Assembly: GCF_030052815.1 (NCBI RefSeq)
Contig: NC_079505.1
Location: 63,609,309-63,673,308 of the forward strand
Direction: 5' to 3'
DNA length: 64,000 nucleotides
DNA from: Hevea brasiliensis
Taxonomy: Eukaryota > Streptophyta > Magnoliopsida > Malpighiales > Euphorbiaceae
Shown here: positions 1 through 11,234 of the stretch, piece by piece
Layout of the letters: the number at the start of each line of letters is the position of its first letter
Numbering within the stretch: the first letter of the stretch is position 1
Translations under genes and position numbers: made by a program
Notes under the pieces: model-generated
Seen by the model: only the letters and a program-made list of their open reading frames with translations
Told to the model about the DNA's origin: nothing
The model's database searches: none

Positions 1-347
1 GATGCTAAAAAAAAGGCTGTTTGGATAAAAAAGTTTGTGACAAAACTTGCAATAGTTCCTTCCATTGAGTCAGCAGTTCCTCTCTACTGTGACAACAATG
101 GAGCGACCATATAGGCTAAGGAACCCCAGTCTCACCAGAAATCCAAACACATAGAAAGCCATTATCACATTATCAGAGAGATAATTGGGCGAGGCGATGT
201 AACCATGCAGAAAATAGCATCAACCGAAAATCCAGATAATCCATTCACAAAGCCTATGTCATAAGCTCAGTTAGACCAACATCTTGAGAAGATATGTCTA
301 AGATATTGTAATGAATGGCTCTAGTGCTAGTGGGAGATTTGGGAGAT
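1..347 (+). pseudogene. Ty1/copia RNase H, C-terminal remnant
   Basis: Frame 1 reads as the end of a copia polyprotein: a VWIKKF segment, then LYCDNNGA, then HIESHYHIIREI and GDV, then NPDNPFTKP, which matches the RNase H domain of Ty1/copia elements. RNase H removes the RNA strand during reverse transcription. There are stops inside the frame (after GATI and after KPMS), so it is not translatable. The rest of the element lies to the left of the window. A purine-rich tract at 330-347 (GTGGGAGATTTGGGAGAT) sits where the polypurine tract should be, directly before the LTR. Family assignment is firm; the exact lineage is not. Confidence 0.85.
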
Positions 348-2422
348 TGTTAGTAATATGCCCTAGAGTATATCATTTTGTATGTATCTTGTACATAATT
401 TTATTAATAAAAGGCATTTTAACTTTTCTGTTTACATAAATCTTTTATGTGTAATTGAAAAGGTCCATTTATATTTTTTTAGAAATTCTATTCTTAAGTT
501 GTTAAGAATATGAGTGACAATATTTCTAGCACAAAGTATCATAAATTGGTTCATAATCGAGGATACTTCACAAAGAACATGACTTATCCAAAAAGATTGT
601 AATCATGTTTGTTCCCAAAGTATTAATATAAGATATAAATAAGTTAGAGTGGTGAGTCTCATGCCACATAACAAATATGATAGGCACTTATATACGATAA
701 GTAGGCCGAACCAGTAATACTTATGACAAGTACATGGATTTTACTCTTGTCAATACATTGTTATATATCATATCAGTGCATATAATCTTTAGACCTGAGA
801 TAACAGTTATCTTGTATATAAGTGGTTTGAGTTTGATACTACTTTCATACTCGCACTGTGGATGGGTATATGGGCATGTGTTGGCTCATACTAGTTATAT
901 ATGGAGATAGGTGTTGAACAAGATGGAATTTGTTACCCTAACTAAATAGGGATAAAATCCCATGTTCTTTTAATTATTCTTGATGATTTAAGTTCCTGGC
1001 CAGGACAGATAGATTTAGTCAAAAAAGAGTTTCTGACAAGAAAATCTAATTAATCAAGAATTAGAATTAAAAGAGAACATAATGTTCATAGCAAATGGAG
1101 TTTGACATTAACCATGACTCCAGCTGAAATTGGGATTTTGTAACGGAAAGATTCTAATGCTTGGTAACATATGATTAAAGGTTCATTTAAGGTATTCCTT
1201 ATTACTGATTGGGTGCCATGGCATGCTATGCTAGGTGTCAACCATGGTCTATAAGATGCCTGAAATGATTTATAGAAATCATTTACGGTATAAAAGATTT
1301 CTAATGATATTAAGAGATAATATCATTTCTCATTGCTAATAAGTAATGAGCCTAGTAAGTCACACATCTACACAAGTTAATTACCAAACAAAATGTGATT
1401 TAATTGATTAATTAAAGAGTTTAATTAATTAATTAATTAATTAATTAGGTTTGATTTGCAATAAGATTGCAAAGTCCCTAGCATGACTTGAAACCAAATC
1501 TAGGTTATTGGATGTATGGCATAAATTAAATTTATATTTAAATTGTCTAAATATGAATTTAATTGTGAGAAATTAATTAATTAAGATTAATTAATCGATT
1601 AATTTATATTTGATATAAATTAATTTGAACAGGAGAAATTATAATTTTCGATTGAGAACTCAAATTAAAAGTAAGGGTAAATTGGTCTTTTCACATGGTA
1701 ACACATGGTACTATGAGATGGTGCCACATGGCACCATACAAGCTTGCCACTTGTCTTCCCATGATGGAAGACCACCCTTTTGTGATTTAATTGGAGCTTG
1801 ACACTTGGCTTGATGAGATTAAGTCAAACAAAAGTAAGATTGGATCTTGTGGTGACATGTGGCAAGGGAGTAAGTGTGTGTTGACTTTTGTATATAAGGG
1901 AAAAAGGAAGAAAGAGAAATCATTCTTCTTCCCTTTCTTCATTTGGATGGCAACAATGGTTCTCATTCTCCTCTCTTCATTTCTCAATTGATTCAAAAAG
2001 AAAACATTTGTTTCCTTTAAATTAAAATTGCTAGAAAAGGTCTCTAGTACCCTATACACCCATACATCCTCACTAAAGCATAAAACCCCAATTGCAAATG
2101 ATTGGCAAGGCTTAGGAAGTCAAGATTGGGGTTGCCATTAGTGTGCTTGTGGTGGACAAGCTAGAGGGACTACAATTGGGGTCCTAAGAGCATCCTAAGG
2201 AAGAGGGATTCATTGATTGTGCACTTTGAATGTTAGTAATCAAAACCCCTCTTGTAGTTAAGGTTTAATGAATTAAGTTCCTAAAGTTCAATTCTTGATG
2301 GCAAATGAATGTTTAGTGCATGCTAAAATGTATTTTGGTATGCTTTTGGGCATTAGAAATTGATTAGGCACATAACTCATCAAGCATAATAAATGTAACC
2401 CTAGATTGAATTTTAAATTTCA
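348..2422 (+). mobile_element. Copia 3' LTR (right edge approximate)
   Basis: The LTR opens with TGTTAGTAATATGCCCTAGA directly after the polypurine tract, a start typical of plant copia LTRs. A TATATAAG box near 1892 is a plausible promoter for element transcription. The right end is set at the CA in ATTTCA near 2422 because the canonical ending appears degenerate. The other LTR is outside the window, so neither length nor edge can be confirmed. Short open frames on both strands near 1790-2060 have no recognisable domain and are taken as chance. AT-rich repeats such as TTAATTAATTAA near 1420-1445 lie within it. Confidence 0.6.
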
Positions 2423-2967
2423 ATGTTGTAATGCCCTAAATTCCATACTTCCTAGCCTTCACTTTTAGGTTTTATTTGATTAATGAAATTATGTAAACCA
2501 AAATTATAATAACAAAGTTATCATTTTATATTAAATAGCTATTCTTAAATTTGGTTGAAATTTAAAAGTGAAACATATTATATGTAATAATAATTTTATT
2601 TTTTTAATCTAAAATATGTAATAGTTATTTACAAAATAGTTTTTCTTAAAAAAAATTAATATGATATAATCATATATACAAAATATAAGTGAAGAACAGC
2701 TATAGTATTAACCTAAATAACTATTTCATTCTCGTATTATTCAATTTCATCAACTAAGTATGTTTTATATATCAAAATTTAAGCAAATTGATAGTAAAAA
2801 AAAATTATTTGAAATGAGGTAAAATATATCAAATTAAGTGAAATGATAGTGAAAAGAAATTTTAGAAGGCATGAAACAAATTTCAGTGGGCACTAAAATA
2901 GAAATTTAGTTGGGCATGGATCGAGGAAAAAAACATATTTTTATAAAAGAATTTAACAAATTTAAAA
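2423..2967. other. AT-rich spacer, no gene seen
   Basis: Very AT-rich DNA with short homopolymer runs. I see no coding signal, no recognisable terminal repeats and no RNA gene. Confidence 0.6.
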
Positions 2968-3149
2968 GGCTAATTGGACAAAAAAAAATCCAAAGATTTA
3001 TGCTTAATCACAATTATACCAATTTTTTTAATTTTGTATATAGTCTAACCTTTATTAGTTGTCACAATTGTAGCTTAAAAGCTAAATTAATTTTGACCAA
3101 ATTTGAACTTGTCCACCAATCATGACGGGTGGCATTTATCTCTATTTTT
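2968..3149 (-). repeat. Dispersed repeat, inverted partner of 10748-10928
   Basis: The reverse complement of this stretch aligns along its whole length with 10748-10928, including shared blocks such as CACAATTATA, GTTGTCACAATT and GGTGG. The outer ends are GGCTAATTGG here and GGCCAATTGG there (read inward). It is probably a terminal repeat or a small non-autonomous element of one family. The 9 bp flanks do not match between the two sites, so they are probably separate insertions. Confidence 0.6.
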
Positions 3150-3184
3150 AAAGATAAAACAATTCCACATCAACAAAACTCTAA

Positions 3185-3589
3185 GGTATATTTGGCATTA
3201 CCAATGGAGCTAGTGTTGAGAAAAATAATTTTTTTAAAGGCCTACTAGTCAAATAAAGTCAAACATTTTACATTGGTTACTGATTATATTCAAAACATTT
3301 AATTTTTGATAATTTAATTATAACTTTCAAAATGTAATAATTTTTATCCAAAATTTAAAAACTAATTTACGGATTTTAACTTTTTAAACATGGATTGTCA
3401 TGTGGCATACAATGTCACATTTTCTTTTTTTTTTTCATTTGATTCATCTCTCTCTCTCTCTCTCTCTCTCTCCCCCCCCCCCCCCTCTCTCTCCCTCATT
3501 CTCTCTCTCTCTATCTCTCTCTCTCTCTAAATAAAAGAGTAGGAATTCCATATTAAGTGAGCTTGATTGCTCATAACAGAGAGAGAGAG

Positions 3590-3635
<46 letters not shown>

Positions 3636-4028
3636 ATCAAATAAAAAAATTTAAAAAAAAAAATTCGGCACATGCCACATGGCAATTTAGGTGTAAGAAG
3701 TCAAAATCTTCAAATTAGTTTTTGAATTTTTGGATAAAAATTCTTTAATTTTGAAAGTTATGCTTAAATTGTTTAAAAATAAAAGTTTTGGATATAATAA
3801 GTAACCAAAGAAAATGTTTGGATTTATTTGGCCAAAAGGCCTTTTTTAAATATATTAGTTAATGAGTATTAAAAAATTATTTAAAATTAATTTTGATAAG
3901 TTTTAATAATAAGAATACTAAAATAATAGATAGTTTTTTTTCTAAACTATTTTTTTCAATAGTATTTAAAATAGTATTTCTTCTTAAAAAACGGTTTTGG
4001 GTCTCCAAACTCAATGCCAAACAAGCAC
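3185..4028. mobile_element. Tourist-like MITE, interrupted
   Basis: The outer parts (3185-3229 and 3842-4028) together match the complete MITE at 54756-54986 read in reverse complement. The terminal repeats are GGTATATTTGGCATT on the left and, read inward, GTGCTTGTTTGGCATT on the right. Both sides are flanked by TAA (3182-3184 and 4029-4031), the 3 bp target duplication expected for PIF/Harbinger Tourist-type elements. The body is split by the 603 bp fold-back at 3239-3841. It has no coding capacity. Confidence 0.75.
3239..3841. mobile_element. 603 bp fold-back element with CT/GA core
   Basis: Two arms of about 245 bp are imperfect inverted copies of each other. They start GGCCTACTAGTCAAAT on the left and GGCCTTTTGGCCAAAT on the right (read inward), and both carry blocks such as TAACTTTCAAAAT and CATGTGGCAT. 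The arms meet runs of (CT)n near 3448-3528 and (GA)n near 3583-3632, so the stem could extend through them. Flanking 9 bp repeats TTTTTTAAA (3230-3238 and 3842-3850) form a perfect target duplication, which suggests a Mutator-like MITE. It sits inside the Tourist-like MITE. A transcript would fold into a long hairpin. Confidence 0.8.
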
Positions 4029-4031
4029 TAA

Positions 4032-4898
4032 ATCATTGTTAAACTCATTACCCATCTACCCTAATTGTAATTAAACCTAACCCAATCTTCAAAACCCATT
4101 AACCCTAATTAGACCATTTCTAACAAACAAAACAAACTGCATCACACATACAAAAAAAAAAACCAAAAAATGAAATTCCCAAGCCAAATCCCATTGAGAA
4201 ACCACTAAACATTTTCATAAAATTTAATCAAATTTCTTCTATTGAAGCTATTGATTTATTCAATTTTCTCCATTTCCTGAAACAAAGGACAAGAAATGAA
4301 GGATGAGGTGAAGAGGCTTGTGTAATTTATTTAATTAAAATTTGAAATTCGAAATAAGCATTTAGTTTTGAAATTTCTAATAAGCAATCAAGACTCATTG
4401 TCTTCTCTGAGCCCCATTCCAAAACTAATATTTATTCTTTTCTTCTTGCTTCTTATTACTCTCCCTTACTCAATCATTATAATCTACTAATCTGAATCTC
4501 TTCCAAACCTAAAAAAATCCTTGCACTTTCTCATCTTTACTAATAAAAAAAAAAGGAAAATCATCCTCAATTCAAAACCCAGAACTAATTGCCTTTGCAT
4601 AGACTCCCTTGAAGCCGCCTATAAAGAAGAAGAAGAACCAACCACCTCGACCCCCCACCAATGAACTTTTCAAACATCGAAACAACTCAAAATGACCACT
4701 TAACGACATTAATACCTTTCAAAATGGTGATTCCACTATACAATAAGAGCTATTTGTACTAGGTCTCTCCAAATTCAATCCAACCACCTCCAACCATGGT
4801 TGTCAAACTCTCTTTTTAACCCATAGTTGATGAAGAAGTTGTAAATCATATTGTAAAATTGCAAGACTTTACAACTTAATTAATATACCTTTCAAAAA
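4032..4898. other. Spacer, no gene seen
   Basis: AT-rich DNA with a slightly more balanced part near 4570-4800 that contains GAAGAAGAAG. No open frame, terminal repeat or conserved domain can be supported. Confidence 0.5.
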
Positions 4899-6360
4899 TG
4901 ATCTGCAAAATTCTACAAGTGCATGGATCATTAACAAGTAATAAAGAGATTAGTGAGTATCTTTCCCATGAATACTATGTTGAGTACTAAACTAAATAGC
5001 AATTACAATTATCTAAATGATCAAATTATAAGAAAGTAGTAATTAAATCTAATTAAATGAAATAAAATCTAAAATAATTAACTGAACTTTAATATCAATT
5101 AATAAAAGCATTCCAAAGTTACGGGTTCACACTTCAATCAATTATAGACTTTATCCAATTTATTCAATAAATGAGAAATTATTACTTTGAAGAAAATTAA
5201 TCCTAAATTATCTTAAGTTTTCTCTCAAAGCACTCAAGTTGTATTTTATTCAACTCAAATCATACTTTCATGGCGATTAAATTAATTAAAACTCATTATG
5301 TTCTTTGACTAATTATTAGTTCCACATAGAATTTCGGCCTATTTCTAGATCAGGAACCCTAAGTTTAAAAACCTTTTTATTCCAATATTAATCTTCATAT
5401 TTTGGTCCTTCAATTAATATCTAAAATCAATATTAAGTGGAGCTTAACACAAAATATACATTAAGAACATAAATGATTAAATCAAAGAATAAAATACTCT
5501 ATTAATTTATTAAAATAGAATTAAATTAAATCCATAACTGAATTGAAAGTCCTATATCCTTAACTTTGGAATAAAGAAACTACTTACATATGATGAGTTT
5601 TACGATCAAGTTCATAAAGTAATAAAGAAATGACATGGGAAGAAAACAGAATGAAAGAACCCAAATGGAGAATCGCAGCCGTAGACTTTTGGAACTTCAG
5701 CTGGAACTTACTCTTAAAATCTCATAGATCTGTTTCTCTTCTCGACTCTTTCAAAGGTGATGTTGTTTCTTAAAAGTAAAAAGGTTAATCCCCTAGTGAA
5801 ACTCTGACTCCAAGTATATATATCTGATGACAAACCCTTATTTTAGAGTCCTAAAAATCTTAGAAGTCCTTCAGGAATGGATGAGAATAGAGAGAAGTTA
5901 GGTTTGGAATTCTGCCTCCAAGTCGCTACACAACCCATGTAATTGCTATAGTTTACACAAGTCTGCTCTGCATAACTTCTTGGCCCTTAAATTTTAGAAG
6001 TTTCTTTAGCACAGAGGATTACACGGGGCAAGGAAAATTACACAGGTCTAGTTACATGGGTCATATAATTTAAAATCTTTAAGAATTGATTTACACGGGC
6101 TATGTAATTTATTAAATGCCCAGTGTAATCTTTATTGAACTTCAAAGTTGCATTTTAATGCTCCAACTCCTCTCCAATCTCTTTCATGCCTTCCCAAACT
6201 ATCAAAATATACCTATTAAAGTCCAAAATTATAGGATCAGACACAATTTAAACAAATCTTAAAAGATAAATAAAAATATATAAAAATAAAACAATAAGTA
6301 ATTAAATATGAACAAGATTCAAAGAATACGATTCCTAAATGCATATATGATGTGAATGCA
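4899..6360. mobile_element. Candidate 1.46 kb insertion or degenerate solo LTR
   Basis: The stretch starts TGATCTGC and ends GAATGCA, TG...CA-like in either orientation. It is flanked on both sides by TCAAAAA (4892-4898 and 6361-6367). The interior near 4910-4980 (AAGTGCATGGATCATTAACA) resembles sequence I associate with plant LTR-retrotransposon repeats. There is no coding capacity. The 7 bp direct repeat is unusual for an LTR element and is A-rich, so it could be chance. Confidence 0.35.
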
Positions 6361-6703
6361 TCAAAAAAACAATAGGATTATATTTATATAAATAAATAAA
6401 TAAACTTCATACATCTTTAAGTGTCACAAGTTATAAAAAAACAATAATAATATAATGTTAGGTTTAATATTCAAATTATTTTAATTTCAAATGTAATATT
6501 TTTCTTCAAGTTATCAATATGAAAATAATTAAAATTATTTAATAATTTAATAAATTAACACACATGCACATCTATGTAAACTTCATATTGGAAAGCATAA
6601 TTCCAAACTTTCAATTTTAAAAAGAAGTAAGTTTAAATAATAGAAATATTTGATCATTAATATGTAGAAATTATACCGTATTTATGATAATAATAAAGCC
6701 AAA

Positions 6704-6742
<39 letters not shown>

Positions 6743-6970
6743 CCAAGCCTTTATACGAATTGTTAATTTTGACTAATACTTTTTTGCTTTTGTCAATTTT
6801 GACACAATTTCAAGTTTTAGTATTTATTTTAGCTAAACTTCAAAATTGGAGATTTGGAGTTGACATAGCAAAAAATATTATTATTTAGATGTTGTTGCTA
6901 ATGTGGCGTGAACTAAAACTTTGTTGTTGATTTGAAAAAATATTATTTATATGTTTTTATTGACGTGGCA
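6361..6970. other. AT-rich spacer with a long poly(A) run
   Basis: It contains an uninterrupted A run of more than 30 bases (about 6709-6740). Two related stretches of about 70 bp ending near GTGGCGTG (about 6903) and GTGGCATAAA (about 6965) suggest a short tandem duplication. No gene is seen. Confidence 0.5.
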
Positions 6971-7620
6971 TAAACTTTGATAAAAAGAAAAAGCCAACAT
7001 TTTTTATTTTATCAATTATAGCCAATTCTATTTGGTTCATTTTAATTATAGCTAGCTAACTAATTTTGACATAACCTAGTAAAAATTAATTTGTTATTAC
7101 TTAATACAATTGTAAAAACAAAAAATAATTATGCAATACAGTATAATAAAAAATAACTTGTTCTCTTTCTTCCCTCATATTTTCTTAAAATGTATTTAAG
7201 ATACTTATTTATGAAAAGAGATAAAATTTTATTATATTTTTAAAAATTACAATTTCACATAAGAATGCCAATGATAATAATAATCACCATTTTAGCACAT
7301 ATATATAATAATCAACATATAAATAAAGGTGTACATATATTATTAGGTGACGATGAGTAAGAAGAGAGATAAAAAGAGAGAAAAAGATGGGCGAAGGTAG
7401 GTGCAGGGGCTAATGTGGACTAGAAGGGCCATGGGCTCCTAAGTTTTCCTTATTAAATTTTTCTAGTCTTTCCTAATAAAAAAAATAATAAGTTTAAAAA
7501 AATATACTCATCCCCTCAAGTAAAATCTCAATTAATTATAAAAAAATTATCAATTTAAATTTTATTAATGTAATTTTAGCTTTATCCTAAATTAAAATTT
7601 ATATAGATTCCGTAAAAAAG

Positions 7621-7674
<54 letters not shown>

Positions 7675-8764
7675 CATCATCATCATACAAAATTTCATAT
7701 ATAGTAATAATAATTTATAAAAAATAAATTGAAAAAGTGAGATTGAAACATTAAAATACTAATTTTATCCCAAATTTAGTAGTTCAAATATTATAAGCGG
7801 ATAATGTATATTTTTTCCTTGAACTGTACATTTTTTATTTAATTTATTTATTTATTTATATATTTATTATTAATTCCTTATTTTTATTTAAATATGTTAA
7901 ATTTTATAACAATAAATTACATTATTAATATACTATAATCGATAATTTAAATGAATTAGTAGTTGAAATAAAAAATATTGATTGTTAATTTATGAGATTT
8001 TGATTTAAGATTATTTTTAGTTTTATAATTAACGCACAGTGACATATTTTATTTTATAAATAAAAATTTAATTTACATATTAATAAAGAAAATAAAAAAA
8101 AACTAAAAGCATTTTTCATCTTAATTATATTTTTAGTTAAATTAAGTAATTAATAAAATAAAAATTAATGAATTCATCCTATCTTTTTTCTCAAAATTCA
8201 TCATTATTTATAAATATAAATAAATTTTAATTTGACCCCTCAAAGTGAAGGTCTAGCTCTGCTACAGGGAGGAGTGTGGAGGAGACATGTCCTTTCTCTG
8301 AAAAGTATTTATAATGAGAGAAGACCTCTCTCCCCCATCCTCCACCCACCTCTCTTTGTGTCTCTCCTTTCATTCAGCATCATCAACAATATTTATATAT
8401 ATCCACCCATATATTAATTATTAATTATATATCTATTAAAATGGTGATTATTGTTATTATTCACGTTCTTACATGAAATTGAAATTTTTAAAAATATAAT
8501 AAAATTTTATCTATTTTCATAAATAAGTTTCTTAAATATATTTAAAGGAAATATGAGGGAAGAGAGAAAGGAAAATTATTTTTTATTATAATATATTACA
8601 TAAATATTAAATTTGTATAATTGTATAAGTAATAACACGTTAATTTTTTATTAAGTTATGTCCAAATTATTCATCTGCCTATAATTAAAACAAACCAAAT
8701 AGAATTGTCTATAATTGATAAAAATCGAAAACATTTGATTTTTTTTCTTATTATCAAATTTTAC
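6971..8764. mobile_element. 1.8 kb fold-back element, about 385 bp arms
   Basis: The left arm (6971-7356) and right arm (8379-8764) are imperfect reverse complements over nearly their full length. Shared blocks include TATCAATTATAG, ATTCTATTTGGTT, TTCCCTCATATTT and ATAAAATTTTATTATATTTTTAAA. The loop (7357-8378) carries a (TAA)n microsatellite at about 7622-7674 and a GC-richer patch at 8236-8345. No transposase is present. Arms this long fit a fold-back or long-TIR Mutator-like element, but no convincing target duplication was found, so the superfamily is open. Confidence 0.65.
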
Positions 8765-10098
8765 GGGGTAAATTACACAAACGGTATCCTAACTTTGTAG
8801 TATGGAATAGTAAGAAATCAGAACTTTAAATTGTAACCAAAAACCCCCCATCATCAAAGAATGTAACTCTACATTACCTCTTGTAGCCAGTTTACCAGTT
8901 ATATGATGACATGGAATGCAAACGTGGAAGCATTGTTTCTCACTTTTTAATATTCTCTCTTTTCCAATGTGGCAACTGAATTGAAGAAACAGACCTCTTT
9001 CCTCCATGCACAATCTCTTTCCTCCATTCTCTCAACTCTATGTTTTACCTTTTCTCCCGTTAATATCACCCTATTCTCCCATAGAATTTGATCTCATTTG
9101 ACTAATTTAAGGTTTAGATTTCGTTTGGGTTTTCATATAATTTCATTTGGATAAACATTACTCTCTAAATCGAAAAGGGTTTGCTCCATATAAAGTAAGG
9201 GATTTTGCCTTCAATCTCAATCGAAGTTGTATGTCCTTATCCCTTCTTGTTTTGCAATAATAAAGAGTGAGGAAGAAGGTCAAAGGAGCACTGCCATTCC
9301 CATTTTGTATTGCCATGGGCTAAGGAAAAATCCCTATTATTCTTGCATTATACAGGTAAAACGCGATTTGGTTTGTTGCTTTCAACTACATTTGCTTTAT
9401 GGGTTATGTTATGCAAATGAGAAATTATTGTAATTTTTTTAAATGGGCTGACCTAAAATTTCCAAGACAAGCAAATGCAATGTTTGTTGGGTTGTTAAAT
9501 TGAATCAACAGAATGGAGAGAGAAAGGAGACAGAAAGGGAAGCAGAAAAAGAGGAGGTAGAACAAAAGAAGAAGAAGAAGAAGAAAAAAGGATTTCATTG
9601 GAAATAGGTATTTTGGGGTATGCTTGTGATATATTTTGCAAAGATTTGGGAAAAGATTTTTTTTTTTTTAAGTTAGGAATGTTAGAGCCAAAGTTAAGTA
9701 TGGATCTTATCTCTAGTATGGTATTGCAGGATTAGGGTACTTGTTTTAGGGTGTTTAGGTTGTAAAGAGTGTTAGTTGTAATTTATAAGTTCCTCTGTTA
9801 TGAGTATAAGTGCTCTGTGCGAAATAAAATGAATATGAATTGTGATGTTGCATTTTGTTTTTGTAACAAAGATTGTGTATTGATTTGAATATGGTATCTA
9901 ACTTATGAGTTAGTCCAAAAGTTGTTTTATAGTTGAATTTTAACTTTAAAATTTGACATTTTGTGACCTGTAATGGTGGGATGGAAGAACCTTCAGTTAA
10001 TGGTGGTAAAGTACAGGGACATTTTAATGAGTTTTTCAAAATACAGGGACTGACTTGTAAATAACGATAATATACAAGGACTAAATTGTAAATCTCCC
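8765..10098. mobile_element. Mutator-like non-autonomous element (candidate)
   Basis: The left end GGGGTAAATTACACAAAC and the right end, read inward, GGGAGATTTACAATTTAG resemble the common plant Mutator-like terminus GGGTAAATTACA followed by a C-rich stretch. The interior includes a purine-rich patch at 9510-9590 (GAAGAAGAAG). A splice-like CAG/GTAAAA occurs at 9354-9362. A short open frame near 9227-9433 has no domain I can name. It may have captured host DNA, but the source is not identifiable. No 9 bp target duplication was found. The left end directly abuts the fold-back that ends at 8764. Confidence 0.4.
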
Positions 10099-10306
10099 TT
10101 TCAAATATATAAAATTATAGAATTGTAGAATCATAAACTTGTAAAATCACGTTATTTATTAATCCAATTTTACTATTTAAAATTGTAATTTCAAAATCAT
10201 GTTATTTATTAATCCGATTTCGCTATTTAAAATTGCGATTTCATATCAGTTTTACTTGATTCTGATTTTATATACGTTTTAATTCGTTTTGGTGATTTTA
10301 GCAACT
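10099..10306. repeat. Short tandem duplication, about 51 bp unit
   Basis: Two adjacent copies, starting near 10147 and 10198, share TTATTTATTAATCC and CTATTTAAAATTG with several substitutions. The surroundings are AT-rich and show no other feature. Confidence 0.55.
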
Positions 10307-10690
10307 ATGCCTCCATCAACACTGAGAAACCCACTCCTAAAACCCCCCAAACTCGAAGACATTGAGGAAGAAGAAGATGATGATAATGACGATGAAGATG
10401 AGGACCCACCTCCTAAAAAGCATAAGCAACACTTGTCTCAAACCCAACTATAAAGAGAAGAAAAACCTGCAACAATTGATGACAATAACAATGACAATAA
10501 TGTATCCAATGGAACCAAAACCTCAATGATAACACAAGCTACGTCAAAAAAGAAATCCAAGAAAAAGAGCAATAACAAAGTATGGTTGGCGAGATCTACT
10601 TGTAAAGGAAAGAAGAAAGATTCATATTGCAATTTTCAGATTATGTTAGAGTTAATGGATCTAAAGATTGGTTTAGGATTAAAGTAAATG
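10307..10690 (+). pseudogene. Acidic/lysine-rich protein fragment, broken
   Basis: From the ATG at 10307 the frame encodes a proline-rich start, a run of Glu/Asp (EEEEDDDNDDEDED), then PPPKKHKQ, and meets a stop at 10451-10453. The same frame continues with a low-complexity Asn/Asp stretch and a KKKSKKKS basic tract. The order acidic tract, proline/lysine, basic tract recalls the N-terminal part of plant GeBP/STOREKEEPER-type DNA-binding proteins, but the diagnostic DNA-binding domain is not seen. I treat it as a decayed gene fragment. The family assignment is a guess from composition. Confidence 0.3.
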
Positions 10691-10747
10691 AAAAGTGAGT
10701 TTAACCATGGTTTAGATTTTTGCTAATGAGGAAATTTTTTGTTCTTG

Positions 10748-10928
10748 AAAATAGAGATAAATACCATCTATTATGGTAGGTGGACAATTTTAAATTTGGT
10801 AAAAATTAATTTAGCTCTTAGGCTATAATTGTGACAACTAATAAAGCTTATATTATAATATACAAAATTAAAATAATTGACTATAATTGTGATTAAGCGT
10901 AAACTTTTAGATTTTTTTCCAATTGGCC
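10748..10928 (+). repeat. Dispersed repeat, inverted partner of 2968-3149
   Basis: It matches the reverse complement of 2968-3149 over its full length and ends in CCAATTGGCC. A Helitron-like 5' module begins just to its right. Confidence 0.6.
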
Positions 10929-10939
10929 AATCTATTTAT

Positions 10940-11229
10940 CCATCTATTTATATATATAAAGTAGACCAAGTTTTACATGAAATTGCCACGTGGGGAGTTT
11001 TCTCTTAAAGCTGCCACATAGTGCAAGGAAAGCTTGGCATGCTTATTATTAATTATTACCTTTATCTTTAATGTTATTATATTAATATTTTATTTTTTTA
11101 ATTATTTAAAGTATACTTAAGATTAATATATATTGTAACTTATATAATTAATTAATGGAAAAATAATTATTTTTGTTACAATACTGATTGTCAATATTAT
11201 CATAACCATTATTATTATTTAAAACAAAA
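10940..11229 (+). mobile_element. Helitron-like 5' module
   Basis: It opens with TCTATTTATATATATAAAGT near 10950, followed by GCCACGTGGGG and GCCACATAGTGC. This is the same arrangement (T/A-rich start, then two GCCACGTG-like blocks about 40 bp apart) seen at 36090, 37370, 55620 and 63775. The sequence after it, around TTATTATATTAATATTTTATTTT, resumes in similar form after the gypsy element at about 23997. That suggests the gypsy element interrupted this unit. The 3' end may be the CTAG at 35495-35498; this is inference. Confidence 0.5.
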
Positions 11230-11234
11230 ATATA

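Noticed and set aside
1787..2059. Open frames on both strands inside the copia LTR
   Set aside because: Low-complexity Phe/Ser-rich products and no domain; they lie in LTR sequence.
4899..6360. Firm call as a solo LTR
   Set aside because: The ends are only TG/CA-like and the flanking repeat is 7 bp of mostly A, so it is kept as a low-confidence candidate.
8789..10039. Short open frames in the Mutator-like candidate as host genes
   Set aside because: No recognisable domain, no plausible exon set, and they lie between transposon-like ends.
2968..10928. Interpretation as terminal repeats of one 8 kb transposon
   Set aside because: The 9 bp flanks (AATTTAAAA and AATCTATTT) do not match and no transposase lies between. 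The pair is kept only as an open finding.
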